Below, one piece after another: positions 55,101 through 64,000 of a stretch of 64,000 nucleotides of DNA. The DNA is from Brettanomyces bruxellensis (Eukaryota > Ascomycota > Pichiomycetes > Pichiales > Pichiaceae): NCBI RefSeq assembly GCF_011074885.1, contig NC_054687.1:372001-436000 (forward strand). Reading direction: 5' to 3'. The translations under genes and the position numbers were made by a program. The number at the start of each line of letters is the position of its first letter. Position 1 is the first letter of the stretch. The notes under the pieces were generated by a model. That model saw nothing but the letters and a program-made list of their open reading frames with translations. It was not told the DNA's origin and searched no databases.

Positions 55101-58100
55101 ATGGCAGAAAAAGTGACTAACAAGGAAGACCCAAAACCTTCTGAAGGTCATGGCTTTTCTTTCCCTAAACAGGAAGAAAATATCATCAACTTTTGGAACG
55201 AAATCGATGCTTTCCACAGATCGCTGGAGCTTACGAAAGGAATGAAACCATACGCTTTCTATGATGGCCCACCTTTTGCAACAGGTACTCCTCACTATGG
55301 TCATATCTTGCAATCCTCTATTAAAGATATTGTTCCAAGATATGAGACAATGAATGGCCATTATGTTGAAAGAAGGTTCGGATGGGATACTCACGGTGTT
55401 CCAGTCGAACATATTATTGACAAGAAACTTGGCATTACTTGCAAGCAGGATGTCATGGATATGGGTATTGATAAATACAATGCCGAGTGTAGAAGTATTG
55501 TTATGAGATATTCTGGAGAATGGAGAAAGACCATTGGACGTCTTGGTCGTTGGATCGACTTTGATAACGATTACAAGACGTTATATCCAACATTTATGGA
55601 ATCCGAGTGGTGGGCATTCAAGAAATTGTACGAGAAGGGACAAGTTTATCGTGGCGTTAGAGTGATGCCATACTCCACTGGTGTCACTACCGCATTATCT
55701 AACTTTGAGGCTCAGTTGAACTATAAAATGGTTAACGACCCTGCTATTACCATCGGCTTTCCCTTATTGGATGACCCAGACACTGTTCTTGTTGCGTGGA
55801 CCACTACTCCCTGGACCTTGCCTTCGAATTTGGCACTTGCAGTTAATCCTGAATTCGTTTACACGAAGATTTATGATGAGGATGCTAAAAAGACGTACAT
55901 TTTATTGGAAAAACTTGTTGGTGCCCTATACAAGAAACCAAAGAAAGCACATTACAAGGTTACTGGAACAATCAAGGGTTCTGAATTAGTTGGATTGAAG
56001 TACAAACCATTATTCAACTATTTCTACGACCAGTTCAAGGATAGAGCTTTTCATGTTATTGGTGCTGATTACGTTTCTGACGAATCCGGTACCGGTATTG
56101 TTCACGAGGCTCCTGCATTTGGTGAAGAGGATTTCAACGCATGTACCAAGAGTAACATTATTTCTGGCGAGGTTCATCCCCCAAACCCGGTTGATGATGA
56201 CGGTAAGTTTACTGCTGATGTCTCTGATTTCGAGGGTGTTTACGTTAAGGATGCTGACAAATTGATCATTAAACGGTTGACGAATGATGGCAGAATTTTG
56301 AGAGCTACTCAGATTAACCATAGTTATCCATTCTGCTGGAGATCTGACACTCCATTGTTGTACCGTACAGTTCCTGCCTGGTTTGTTCGTGTTCAGAACA
56401 TTGTTCCTCAGATGCTCGATAACATTGCAAAGACCCAGTGGGTGCCAAGTACCATCAAGGAGAAGCGTTTCGGTAACTGGATTGCCAATGCACGTGATTG
56501 GAATGTTTCTCGTAACCGTTATTGGGGTACGCCTATTCCATTATGGGTGTCTGACGATTTCAAGGAAATTGTCTGTGTTGGATCCATTGGCGAGCTTGAA
56601 GAGTTATCCGGCGTGAAAAACATTTCGGATATTCACAGAGACAAGATTGATAACATTACCATCCCATCAAAGCAGGGCAAGGGACAGTTGCACAGAATTG
56701 AAGAGGTGTTTGACTGTTGGTTCGAATCAGGTTCTATGCCATATGCCTCGAAGCACTATCCCTTTGAAAACAAGGAGAACTTCCGCGACTCATTCCCAGC
56801 TGACTTTATTTCCGAAGGTTTGGACCAGACCAGAGGCTGGTTCTACACTTTGACTGTTTTGGGTACTCATCTATTTGGTACTGCTCCTTACAAGAACGTT
56901 ATTGTTGATGGTATTGTTCTCGCTGCTGATGGTAAGAAGATGTCCAAGAGATTAAAAAATTATCCAGATCCAAACATTATTTTGAACAAGTATGGTGCGG
57001 ATGCCCTTAGATTGTACTTGATCAACTCTCCCGTTTTGCGTGCAGAGACACTTAAATTCAAGGAGTCTGGTGTTAAGGAAGTTGTTTCTAAGGTTCTTCT
57101 TCCATGGTGGAACTCATACAAATTCCTTGAAGGGCAGATTGCACTATTCAAGAAGACAAATGGCATTGACTTCATGTTTGACCCAGAATTGCGTTCTAAG
57201 AACGTTATGGACAAGTGGATTCTTGCATCCATTCAGTCTTTGATTAAGTTCATTCACCAGGAGATGACTGGCTACAGATTGTACACTGTTGTGCCGAAAT
57301 TGTTGGATTTAATCGACCAGTTGACCAACTGGTACATCAGATTCAACAGACAGAGATTAAAGGGTGAAAATGGTGTTGATGATGCTCGTCATGCATTAAA
57401 CACTTTGACAGAAGCATTATTCACCCTCGTGAGGGCAATGGCACCATTCACTCCATTTTTGTCAGATAACATTTACCGTAGATTAAAGGTTCTATTTAAG
57501 CCAGAAACCTTGAAGAACTATCAGCTTGGTGATGATGACCGCTCAGTCCACTTCCTTTACTATCCTCAAGTTGATGAATCATTGTTTGACGATGATATTG
57601 AGAGGGCAGTTGGTCGGATGCAAACCATCATTGAATTAGGAAGAACCATCAGAGAAAAGAAGATGATTTCTTTGAAAACTCCTTTGAAGACAATGGTTGT
57701 TCTTCACAGCGACCCACAATTCTTGTCTGACATTGAATCATTGAAGAAGTACATCATCAGTGAATTGAACGTGCGTGAATTGATCATTACATCTGATGAG
57801 GATAAATATGGCGTTGAGTACCGTGCTGTTGCTGACTGGCCTGTTCTTGGAAAGAAGTTGAAGAGAGATGTCAAGAAGGTTAAAAATGCACTTCCAGGCT
57901 TGACCTCACAATCTGTCAAGGACTACTTGAAAGAAGGTAAAATTAATGTTGCTGGCATTGATCTTGTTGAGGGCGATTTGCATGTTTTACGTGGATTACC
58001 AGAAACTGCCGTTTCTGGAGGCCATGAAGCTCGCTCTCAGGGAGACATACTTGTTATTCTAGACACAAACTTGTATCCTGAGTTACAGGCTGAAGGTATT

Positions 58101-58364
58101 GCCAGAGAGCTTGTTAACAGAATCCAGAAGTTGAGAAAGAAGGCTGGATTGAAACAAACTGATGATGTGTTGATTCAATACAACCTTAAGAAAGACACTC
58201 TTGATTTGGAGGATGCTATTGAAAAGCACTCAGATATGCTCTTGAAGTGTTCAGGACATCCATTACGGAAATATGATGAAGTTGCGGATGCTTCCAAGAT
58301 CATTGCTGAGGAGGATGCTCAGATCAATGATACGACCATTGCTTTACGTCTATTGAAATTATGA
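55101..58364 (+). CDS. ILS1: Cytoplasmic isoleucyl-tRNA synthetase
   Basis: Ils1 charges tRNA-Ile and proofreads valine. The 1,087-residue protein is a class I synthetase: PPFATGTPHYGHILQSS with the HIGH-type HYGH motif (residues about 57-73), RRFGWDTHGVPVEH, the CP1 editing domain with LVAWTTTPWTLPSNLALAV and SDESGTGIVHEAPAFGEEDF, the KMSKR motif in DGKKMSKRLKNYPDP near residue 612, and the anticodon-binding domain. The eukaryotic-type C-terminal extension is present. Yeast Ils1 has 1,072 residues. The frame extends eight codons upstream of 55101 without an ATG. Codon use is strongly biased, as for a highly expressed gene. A CTG codon at 55224 falls at a leucine conserved in the family. Confidence 0.97.
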   Translation: MAEKVTNKEDPKPSEGHGFSFPKQEENIINFWNEIDAFHRSLELTKGMKPYAFYDGPPFATGTPHYGHILQSSIKDIVPRYETMNGHYVERRFGWDTHGVPVEHIIDKKLGITCKQDVMDMGIDKYNAECRSIVMRYSGEWRKTIGRLGRWIDFDNDYKTLYPTFMESEWWAFKKLYEKGQVYRGVRVMPYSTGVTTALSNFEAQLNYKMVNDPAITIGFPLLDDPDTVLVAWTTTPWTLPSNLALAVNPEFVYTKIYDEDAKKTYILLEKLVGALYKKPKKAHYKVTGTIKGSELVGLKYKPLFNYFYDQFKDRAFHVIGADYVSDESGTGIVHEAPAFGEEDFNACTKSNIISGEVHPPNPVDDDGKFTADVSDFEGVYVKDADKLIIKRLTNDGRILRATQINHSYPFCWRSDTPLLYRTVPAWFVRVQNIVPQMLDNIAKTQWVPSTIKEKRFGNWIANARDWNVSRNRYWGTPIPLWVSDDFKEIVCVGSIGELEELSGVKNISDIHRDKIDNITIPSKQGKGQLHRIEEVFDCWFESGSMPYASKHYPFENKENFRDSFPADFISEGLDQTRGWFYTLTVLGTHLFGTAPYKNVIVDGIVLAADGKKMSKRLKNYPDPNIILNKYGADALRLYLINSPVLRAETLKFKESGVKEVVSKVLLPWWNSYKFLEGQIALFKKTNGIDFMFDPELRSKNVMDKWILASIQSLIKFIHQEMTGYRLYTVVPKLLDLIDQLTNWYIRFNRQRLKGENGVDDARHALNTLTEALFTLVRAMAPFTPFLSDNIYRRLKVLFKPETLKNYQLGDDDRSVHFLYYPQVDESLFDDDIERAVGRMQTIIELGRTIREKKMISLKTPLKTMVVLHSDPQFLSDIESLKKYIISELNVRELIITSDEDKYGVEYRAVADWPVLGKKLKRDVKKVKNALPGLTSQSVKDYLKEGKINVAGIDLVEGDLHVLRGLPETAVSGGHEARSQGDILVILDTNLYPELQAEGIARELVNRIQKLRKKAGLKQTDDVLIQYNLKKDTLDLEDAIEKHSDMLLKCSGHPLRKYDEVADASKIIAEEDAQINDTTIALRLLKL

Positions 58365-58956
58365 GGTGACAAGTGAAAAATTTTTCAATAATAAAGAGGA
58401 TACATTTCTCCTCGTCCCCTTAGAAAGGTGTATATGATATTTGGCACTCCAGATTAGTTTTTTGTCTTTTATAGTTTTACAAAGTTTTGTTTAAGAATAC
58501 TTGAGTAGGCGTACATTCTTGTAGGTTGTGACACAGATGACATAAGTAATGTAGGGATGTATACGAGCCTCAGATTTCGAAGTGCGCGGGAAAAAAAAAG
58601 AGCAGACGGGTGAGAGGTTTTCTAATTTTTTTTTTTTCGTCCTTTAATGTAATAAAAAAAAAGTATCTTTGAAGAGCATTGAGGCTTTTCGAGAACATCT
58701 GCTCAACTTCTGTACGTATAAATATCCGAAGCTTGCACAAAGTTGAAAAGGGTGAGCGTTGACTGTTTACAGTAAGACTAATTGAATTGTGGGAAGCTTT
58801 GCCACGTGAATATATTGTTTTGGAGCGTATACTAGGAATCTTTAGTAGGAAAGAGACGTCCATATACTAGAAATATAACACAGGTTCAAAGAGTTCAGTT
58901 AGACCAGATATAAAATTTTCAAAGAAGGGTGTCAACTGGAAAGCAAATAATTTGGT
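58365..58956. promoter_or_regulatory. ILS1 3' and GLE2 5' region
   Basis: 592 bp without a gene. It has a T-run at 58629-58639, an A-run at 58653-58661 and a CCACGTGAA E-box (58802-58810) about 150 bp upstream of GLE2. The small open frame 58570-58863 (minus) has no family signal. Confidence 0.4.
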
Positions 58957-60069
58957 ATGGCATTCGGATCAACCTTTGGTCGAAATACGACCTCAACAAC
59001 ATCAACTTCATTAGGCTCACTACAAGATCTTCAGAATGATGTCGAAGTTCCCGCTGTTGGAGATGATTCCATTTCAGACTTGGCTTTCTCACCAGTTGCC
59101 GAGTTTCTTGCTACTGCAAACTGGGATGGTAAAGTGCGAATTTACGAAATAAATGTCATGAACAACATGACGGGAGTAGTTACACCGACTACTGTCAATG
59201 GAAGAGCAATGTATACAAGTGGTGGTCCAGTTTTAAGTTGTCGGTTCAGTACAGATGGCACAAAGATAGTTTCCGGAGGTGCAGATAAAGAAGTTAAATT
59301 ATTTGATTTGGCATCTCAACAAGCACAAACTATTGGACAGCATACTGACACGGTGAAGGCAGTGAGATATGTTCAATGTGGCCCTCAAAACACACAGTGC
59401 GTTGTGAGTGGATCATGGGATAGGACAGTTAAATATTGGGATATGAGGCAACCAAACCCGATCTGCACGCTAAACATGCCAGAGAGAGTTTATACAATGG
59501 ACAGTTCACAGAAGTTGTTGGTTGTGGGTACAGCACAAAGACATGTGGAGATCATCAATTTGGACTCCCCGGATAAGATATTTAGATCAACAATGTCCCC
59601 ATTAAAGCTGCAGACACGTTCTATTGGCTGCTATCCCAAGGGAGATGGCTTTGCTATTGGCTCTATTGAAGGACGATGCGGTATTCAGTACATTGATAAG
59701 ACACGGCAGAATCAATATGGGTTTTCGTTCAAATGCCAGCGGCAGCAGAAAACATCGCCAAAGCAGTCTATAATATACTCAGTTAACAGTATTGTTTTCC
59801 ATCCAGTTTATGGAACTTTTGCTACGGCAGGCTCAGATGGATCATTTTGCTTCTGGGATAAAGATTCCAGACATAGGCTGCGGAGTTTCCCATCTTTAAA
59901 TGCGACAATCCCTGTGGCGAACTTCAACCGCAACGGTGGCTTATTTGCGTACGCATTAAGCTATGATTGGTCCAAGGGATATCAATACCACACACAGAAT
60001 TACACTAATAAGATCAGAATACACGCGTGTAAGGATGAGGACGTGAAACCTCGCGGAAAGAAGAAATGA
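58957..60069 (+). CDS. GLE2: mRNA export factor Gle2 (Rae1), WD40 nucleoporin
   Basis: Gle2 binds the GLEBS motif of Nup116 (Nup98) and serves mRNA export at the nuclear pore. The 370-residue protein starts with a short Ser/Thr-rich, FG-like N-terminus (MAFGSTFGRNTTSTTS) and then forms a seven-bladed propeller. Clear repeats are DSISDLAFSPVAEFLATANW, VLSCRFSTDGTKIVSGGADK, VVSGSWDRTVKYWDMRQPNP and FATAGSDGSFCFWDKDSRHR. ERVYTMD and GCYPKGDGFAIGSIEGRCGI are Rae1/Gle2 signatures, distinct from the related Bub3. The C-terminus is basic (KPRGKKK). Yeast Gle2 has 365 residues. It is convergent with FLO8. Confidence 0.96.
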   Translation: MAFGSTFGRNTTSTTSTSLGSLQDLQNDVEVPAVGDDSISDLAFSPVAEFLATANWDGKVRIYEINVMNNMTGVVTPTTVNGRAMYTSGGPVLSCRFSTDGTKIVSGGADKEVKLFDLASQQAQTIGQHTDTVKAVRYVQCGPQNTQCVVSGSWDRTVKYWDMRQPNPICTLNMPERVYTMDSSQKLLVVGTAQRHVEIINLDSPDKIFRSTMSPLKLQTRSIGCYPKGDGFAIGSIEGRCGIQYIDKTRQNQYGFSFKCQRQQKTSPKQSIIYSVNSIVFHPVYGTFATAGSDGSFCFWDKDSRHRLRSFPSLNATIPVANFNRNGGLFAYALSYDWSKGYQYHTQNYTNKIRIHACKDEDVKPRGKKK

Positions 60070-60594
60070 GAACTAGGGAGTATATAATTTTAGTATGCAC
60101 ACTGTCTTAATTAGTAGCTAATGTTCGATTACATGCAGTAATTATAAAAGACTAGGTAAATTGTACATGAGAAAAAAAGAAAAAGAGGACAACAACAAAA
60201 GAGAAGATGAAGCAAAAAGGTGATATGAAATAGGTGCCTGACCTTTAAATTAGAAAGGAAAACAAAAACAGTAAATGAAATAATACAGCTGTTATGCGAA
60301 ATAGCCGGATCTACGGCCCACTGAGAATTGCACACCCTCGTATTTTAACCAGCAAATAAAAAACAATTCACAGCTGGCAGTATTCCAAGTATTTCTTCTA
60401 CGTACTGTAGAAGAGAGATAAAGAGATGGAAGGAGGCCAAGAAAGACAAAAAAAAGTACTCAGCAAGAAAATAGAAAGTCTGTAAAAAGAATAAAAGCAG
60501 AAACGCACTGATGATGGGCAACATAGAAAAGAAGCGCTGTAAGTATACTATAAATGAATAATGGACTAATGAAGGCATGATATGGTGACCGAGA
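60070..60594. other. Convergent GLE2/FLO8 intergenic region
   Basis: 525 bp holding two 3' ends. The plus strand is A- and purine-rich from 60170 to 60500, so the FLO8 3' untranslated region would be T-rich. No gene is seen. Confidence 0.35.
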
Positions 60595-62838
60595 CTATAA
60601 CTCGTGAGAGCTAATGGAGTCCCCCCAGTTAAATACCTCCTTCAAACCGGAATTCCCGGATGTGGGATCCTCGTCGGCACCCAGAAGCGTATTGAAGTCA
60701 AAGATGTCGTTCGAACCCGCATCAAAATCTATATTAAAATCATCGTTTTCCGTGGCAGCAGGCGAGGCTTTTGGCTCCGGTTTGTGCTTTTTGCTCTGGT
60801 GGGTAAAGTTTAGAGACTCCTGTCCCTCCTGTATGGTAGCAGGACCACCTTTACGCTTATTTGAGGCGTTCAAGCTTCCCCCAGAGGTAAGAGGAGTGGC
60901 TGGAACGGATCTGGAGAGCTTTCTGGAACGGCCTTTACCGGGCTGCGAGCTTATGGCAGAAACTCCCGAATTATTTGCGCCAGTATCTCCTTGAGAAAAC
61001 TGCCCAGACACTGGGGAAAAGTCAGTCATCATCCTCGATGTATCACGCGGCGATATTCCGGAGGCCGGGGCACTCATCGGGCCCGCGACGTTCATTGAAC
61101 CCACACGATGTAGACCGTGAAGATTCTGCGGCCTGTGCGATTTCTGGGATCCATTTTTCAAATTGGAAGAGAGAGCTTTCAAGTTTGAAGATAAAGAGGC
61201 AGCAGCAGCCGCGGCAGCAGCACCATTACTGCTGACGTTCCCACTTGTGGAGCTGGGATTTGTATTACTGGTACTGCGTATGCTTGCATTACTGCTATTT
61301 CTGCTGCTGGCAGTACTGCCGGTGTGTGCCGCCCTGTTTGACGATCTGGCCTGCTTCTTCAAGTTTCCGGCCTTCGATCGTCCTTCGTTTCCATTATTTC
61401 TTGCCTTTCCTCTCCCCTTAACCTTACTTTTTGGTCGGGACTTCTCAGGACCCCTCCTGTCTCCGGAAGAAGTGCCTGAAGCTTTACTTTTGGCAAGCCG
61501 CCGAGCATTCGCCAGCATCTGCTGCTGCATCCGTTGCTGCATCTGCTGTTGCGTTATATTGAAGTTGCCCTGGGGGCGGGGTGGCTGTGCAAATGCCACT
61601 CCAGGCTGGAATGGGGTCCCAGCAGGCTGAATTCCGGATTGAATGGGTTGAACAGACTGGACGGGTTGGACAGATTGGACAGATTGAACGTGTTGAACAG
61701 GCTGAACAGGCTGAATTCCTCCCTGAACTCCAACCGGTGGTCTCTGCATCTCATTTGCTGCCTCTGGCGTCAAAACCTGCCCATTGGGCGGCATCATGCG
61801 TGGGCCACCATTCTGGGGCATCCCCACGTTTTCTCTCCGCATATGGGGCACATTCTGCCGCTGAGGGCCGTGAGCGGCATTCCTGTTTTGCAGAATGCCA
61901 ATATTCCAGGCAGCAGTGGTGACAGGCATGAATCCAGGCCGGCCTTGGGACGGATGACCAGTCTGGTTCCAATGTAGGCCGCGGTCAAGATACTGGTAGT
62001 ATCTCTGTGCGTTCGTAGAGCCTCCCCTTTCCGTTCGGGCATTGAACACATCCCAGAAAATCATCCACCACTCGTATAAAAAGCCCTGGGGGGTGTCCAT
62101 GGTCATCTTCGCGCGGGGTAGCTTGTCAGAACTCTTATTTGAACCGTCATTCTCCTTTTTCACGGGATTGCTGGCCCCGGCATCACTTGCCCCGGCACTA
62201 GGCACGACTGGAATTCCTGCCTCCTGGAAAAGCTTCATGGCCGACTTGTTAAACCCACTCTTCAGCAAGTAGTCGTATATGTACGCGTTGAGCAACTCCT
62301 TCGAGTTCACAGCGCACGAATCCGTCACCATTGGTGATTTGCTAGCTGACTGATGAGCATTCTGGGCCTGAAACTGCTCCATGGGGATTCCCGTGTTCAT
62401 TTCTCTAAACATTCCCTGCTGGCCTTTTTGTTGTTGCTGTTGTTGTTGTTGTTGCTGCTGCTGCTGCTTGTGTGGTTGATGCTGATGCTGATGCTGTACG
62501 GGTATTTGTTGACGCTGATTTTGATGACGCTGCTGTTGCAGTTGAATATTCTGTTGAAGGCCCTGCTGCATGTTCAGACCCTGCATACTGCTCATTGCTT
62601 GCATATTTCGGACACCTTGGGGAATAGTGCCGCTTTGTGCAACCTGTGGTCCTTGAGCACCTTGAGGAACACGTGGCACCCGGGGCACCTGTTGCATTCC
62701 GGGAGGCAAAGCTTGAGGGGGGATGTTGGCCTGCATCGGATATTGCGATCTTATATCTGTATTGTTTTCCTGTACACTATGTACCTTAATGTTTATTCCA
62801 CTGATTAATCCTGACTTCCCAATGGTGCCATGTTTCAT
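60595..62838 (-). CDS. FLO8: LisH-domain transcription factor Flo8-like
   Basis: Flo8 activates flocculin and filamentation genes downstream of cAMP/PKA. From the ATG at 62838 the protein has 747 residues. A proline- and glutamine-rich N-terminus contains a 13-glutamine run. A LisH domain follows near residues 180-210 (LLNAYIYDYLLKSGFNKSAM), then the conserved LYEWWMIFWDVFNARTE segment near 255-270, which Flo8 shares with animal SSBP proteins. Next come repeats of VQSVQP, a Q/M-rich helix and a long Ser/Asn-rich basic region. The C-terminus is acidic (NDDFNIDFDAGSNDIFDFN), a likely activation domain. The frame stays open upstream to 62865 without an ATG; a second candidate start is 62736. Mss11, the other LisH regulator, is less likely because of the YEWW segment. 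Confidence 0.85.
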   Translation of the reverse strand: MKHGTIGKSGLISGINIKVHSVQENNTDIRSQYPMQANIPPQALPPGMQQVPRVPRVPQGAQGPQVAQSGTIPQGVRNMQAMSSMQGLNMQQGLQQNIQLQQQRHQNQRQQIPVQHQHQHQPHKQQQQQQQQQQQQQKGQQGMFREMNTGIPMEQFQAQNAHQSASKSPMVTDSCAVNSKELLNAYIYDYLLKSGFNKSAMKLFQEAGIPVVPSAGASDAGASNPVKKENDGSNKSSDKLPRAKMTMDTPQGFLYEWWMIFWDVFNARTERGGSTNAQRYYQYLDRGLHWNQTGHPSQGRPGFMPVTTAAWNIGILQNRNAAHGPQRQNVPHMRRENVGMPQNGGPRMMPPNGQVLTPEAANEMQRPPVGVQGGIQPVQPVQHVQSVQSVQPVQSVQPIQSGIQPAGTPFQPGVAFAQPPRPQGNFNITQQQMQQRMQQQMLANARRLAKSKASGTSSGDRRGPEKSRPKSKVKGRGKARNNGNEGRSKAGNLKKQARSSNRAAHTGSTASSRNSSNASIRSTSNTNPSSTSGNVSSNGAAAAAAAASLSSNLKALSSNLKNGSQKSHRPQNLHGLHRVGSMNVAGPMSAPASGISPRDTSRMMTDFSPVSGQFSQGDTGANNSGVSAISSQPGKGRSRKLSRSVPATPLTSGGSLNASNKRKGGPATIQEGQESLNFTHQSKKHKPEPKASPAATENDDFNIDFDAGSNDIFDFNTLLGADEDPTSGNSGLKEVFNWGDSISSHEL

Positions 62839-64000
62839 AACAACCGGGTACTCTGAAAAAAACACTATTGCTGTCCCTGTATTGTCTGGCAGCTATTACA
62901 AAAGGCAGTTCGTCGATACTGTTCGTGTCCTGACTTTGTTTATTACGTTGAGATTAATTCGCCGGTTTAGGGTCAACTTCTCGATTAAGTTTTAGACCCA
63001 AATTATTTATTTCTACCTACCTCTTTTTTTTTTTTTTTTTTGTGCTCCCTTAGCCGAAAAAAGCGTCACGATTAAAATGGAAATTGGGGAGGGGCCAAAA
63101 AGAAAAGAAAATTCGATATAAATTTCTTTACTACCATAAATGAGCAGTAAAAAAAGAAGAATGTGGTTTGGCTGTTCTCGCCTTTCCTCCCCGTCCACTT
63201 GATATTTCTTTGTGGGCGTTTCGCGTGTGAAATACCGCAGTATCCCAATAATCAATCTATTTCTTTAAAAAACTATAAAAATTACCATTCACCACATTTC
63301 AGATTCCCGAACTAGACTAGTCTCAAATTATACGAGCCACAATGCTTTGGCTGCCTTCAAAGAAGCATCAAACCAACCATCATCGTTACCGCCATCAGGA
63401 ATATGGGTGATACCTCCTCATATATTGCGGTACCTCCCCATATATTGACGTTAGCCTCAGTATAATAATGACCACCGCAAGAATTTTCTTCTATTTTCCA
63501 AAAAAAATGTAACTCGTGAAAATTACGGGCTATTATGATGAGGCTGCATGCTGATGGCGATTCTTAAATAACAAAAATGAAATGATCTGCATTAGCATTT
63601 AGTTTTCCCGCGTTGCGGGCAAGCAGGCTTTTCTATTCCCGGCCTATGACTACATAAATCTTTCATTGCTGATTATTGTAAAATTTAGGCAGTACCGTAT
63701 GCTCACACAGGGACAACTAAATCATCATGTTCTTTTTCAGAATGGTAAATTTGCTTTGACATTTCTCCCATGTCTAGTTAATAAAGCTAAAATCTGTACG
63801 CGAACTTCTAGAACATCGACTTTTTTTTTTTCTTGCCCACTTCACAGACGGCTTTTGGGGAATAATTGGGCGAATACAGGTGAATATATCCGAAATTGAA
63901 AAAGGTTGCAGATTAATATTGGCAGTAAAAGCTGGGCGAAACTTATCAGTTATGCTGAACACATTACAAGCATGCTTTTTCCCCCGTATTTTCGCTTGAA
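62839..64000. promoter_or_regulatory. FLO8 upstream region to window end
   Basis: More than 1.1 kb with no supportable gene. It includes a T18 run near 63025-63042 and a 20-bp near-repeat at 63411-63449. Short open frames at 63666-63899 and 63774-63962 overlap on opposite strands and show no family. FLO8-type regulators often have long upstream regions. Confidence 0.4.
63411..63449. repeat. Two-copy 20-bp tandem near-repeat
   Basis: TACCTCCTCATATATTGCG (63411-63429) is followed by TACCTCCCCATATATTGAC (63431-63449), period 20 bp with three differences. The CATATATTG core is identical in both. It may be a duplicated binding site upstream of FLO8 or of a gene beyond the window. Confidence 0.6.

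Noticed and set aside
61620..61720. Repeated GATTGAAC/GGACAG units as a minisatellite locus
   Set aside because: They encode the VQSVQP repeats inside FLO8 and need no separate explanation.
63666..63962. Overlapping small frames on both strands near the window end
   Set aside because: They overlap each other, lack any family resemblance and lie in AT-rich upstream DNA.

Overview
The window is nuclear DNA of a budding yeast (Saccharomycotina). The genes are compact and mostly intronless. The four introns I can define are 65 to 87 nt long, with GTAAGT/GTATGT-type donors and TACTAAC-like branch sites. The proteins are clear orthologues of yeast ORC5, LTO1, LIN1, UBC12, NUM1, SSD1, MRPL31, SPC24, CMC1, CCH1, ZPR1, NAS6, PHB2, KAP123, RNR2, HAT2, SPP1, ILS1, GLE2 and FLO8. 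Divergence from Saccharomyces is large, and CTG sits where leucine is expected in ILS1. A Pichiaceae-type yeast such as Brettanomyces/Dekkera would fit, but I cannot prove the species. Seven N bases and several one-base frameshifts suggest a draft assembly.

Layout. 1-4.9 kb: 3' end of ORC5, LTO1 (convergent with it, 20 bp apart), LIN1, an orphan gene with a strong TATA box, and UBC12 with an intron directly after its ATG. 6-13.1 kb: NUM1, a giant coiled-coil cortical anchor read in three frames. 13.5-17.6 kb: SSD1 on the minus strand, with a first exon and one homopolymer frameshift. 17.6-23.8 kb: a sparse region with tRNA-Leu(UAG), MRPL31, SPC24 (intron), CMC1 and a second orphan gene. 23.85-31 kb: CCH1, the four-domain calcium channel. 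31.3-45.8 kb: dense housekeeping genes ZPR1, NAS6, PHB2, KAP123, RNR2, HAT2 (intron) and SPP1. 45.98 kb: tRNA-Gly(GCC).

46.16-54.10 kb is the only accessory region. It is a nest of Ty1/copia-type LTR elements placed 110 bp upstream of the tRNA-Gly gene. A full-length 6,974-bp element on the minus strand, with matching 610-bp LTRs, lies inside an older plus-strand solo LTR and is flanked by the 5-bp duplication TATTA. Two further LTR remnants border it. The pol reading frame is open through integrase, reverse transcriptase and RNase H, but the gag/protease part carries many frameshifts.

55.1-64 kb: ILS1, GLE2 and FLO8, the last followed by more than 1.1 kb of apparently non-coding upstream DNA that reaches the window end.

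The genes do not form one pathway. Related functions include calcium entry (CCH1), cortical anchoring (NUM1), chromatin (HAT2, SPP1), S-phase dNTP supply (RNR2, with three MCB-type ACGCGT sites upstream) and mitochondrial biogenesis (MRPL31, CMC1, PHB2). I see no CRISPR array, toxin system or clearly new multigene system. The items most worth a second look are the nested retroelement, the dispersed motif in NUM1, the N-E-E-E pore ring of CCH1, the RNR2 upstream sites and the two orphan genes.
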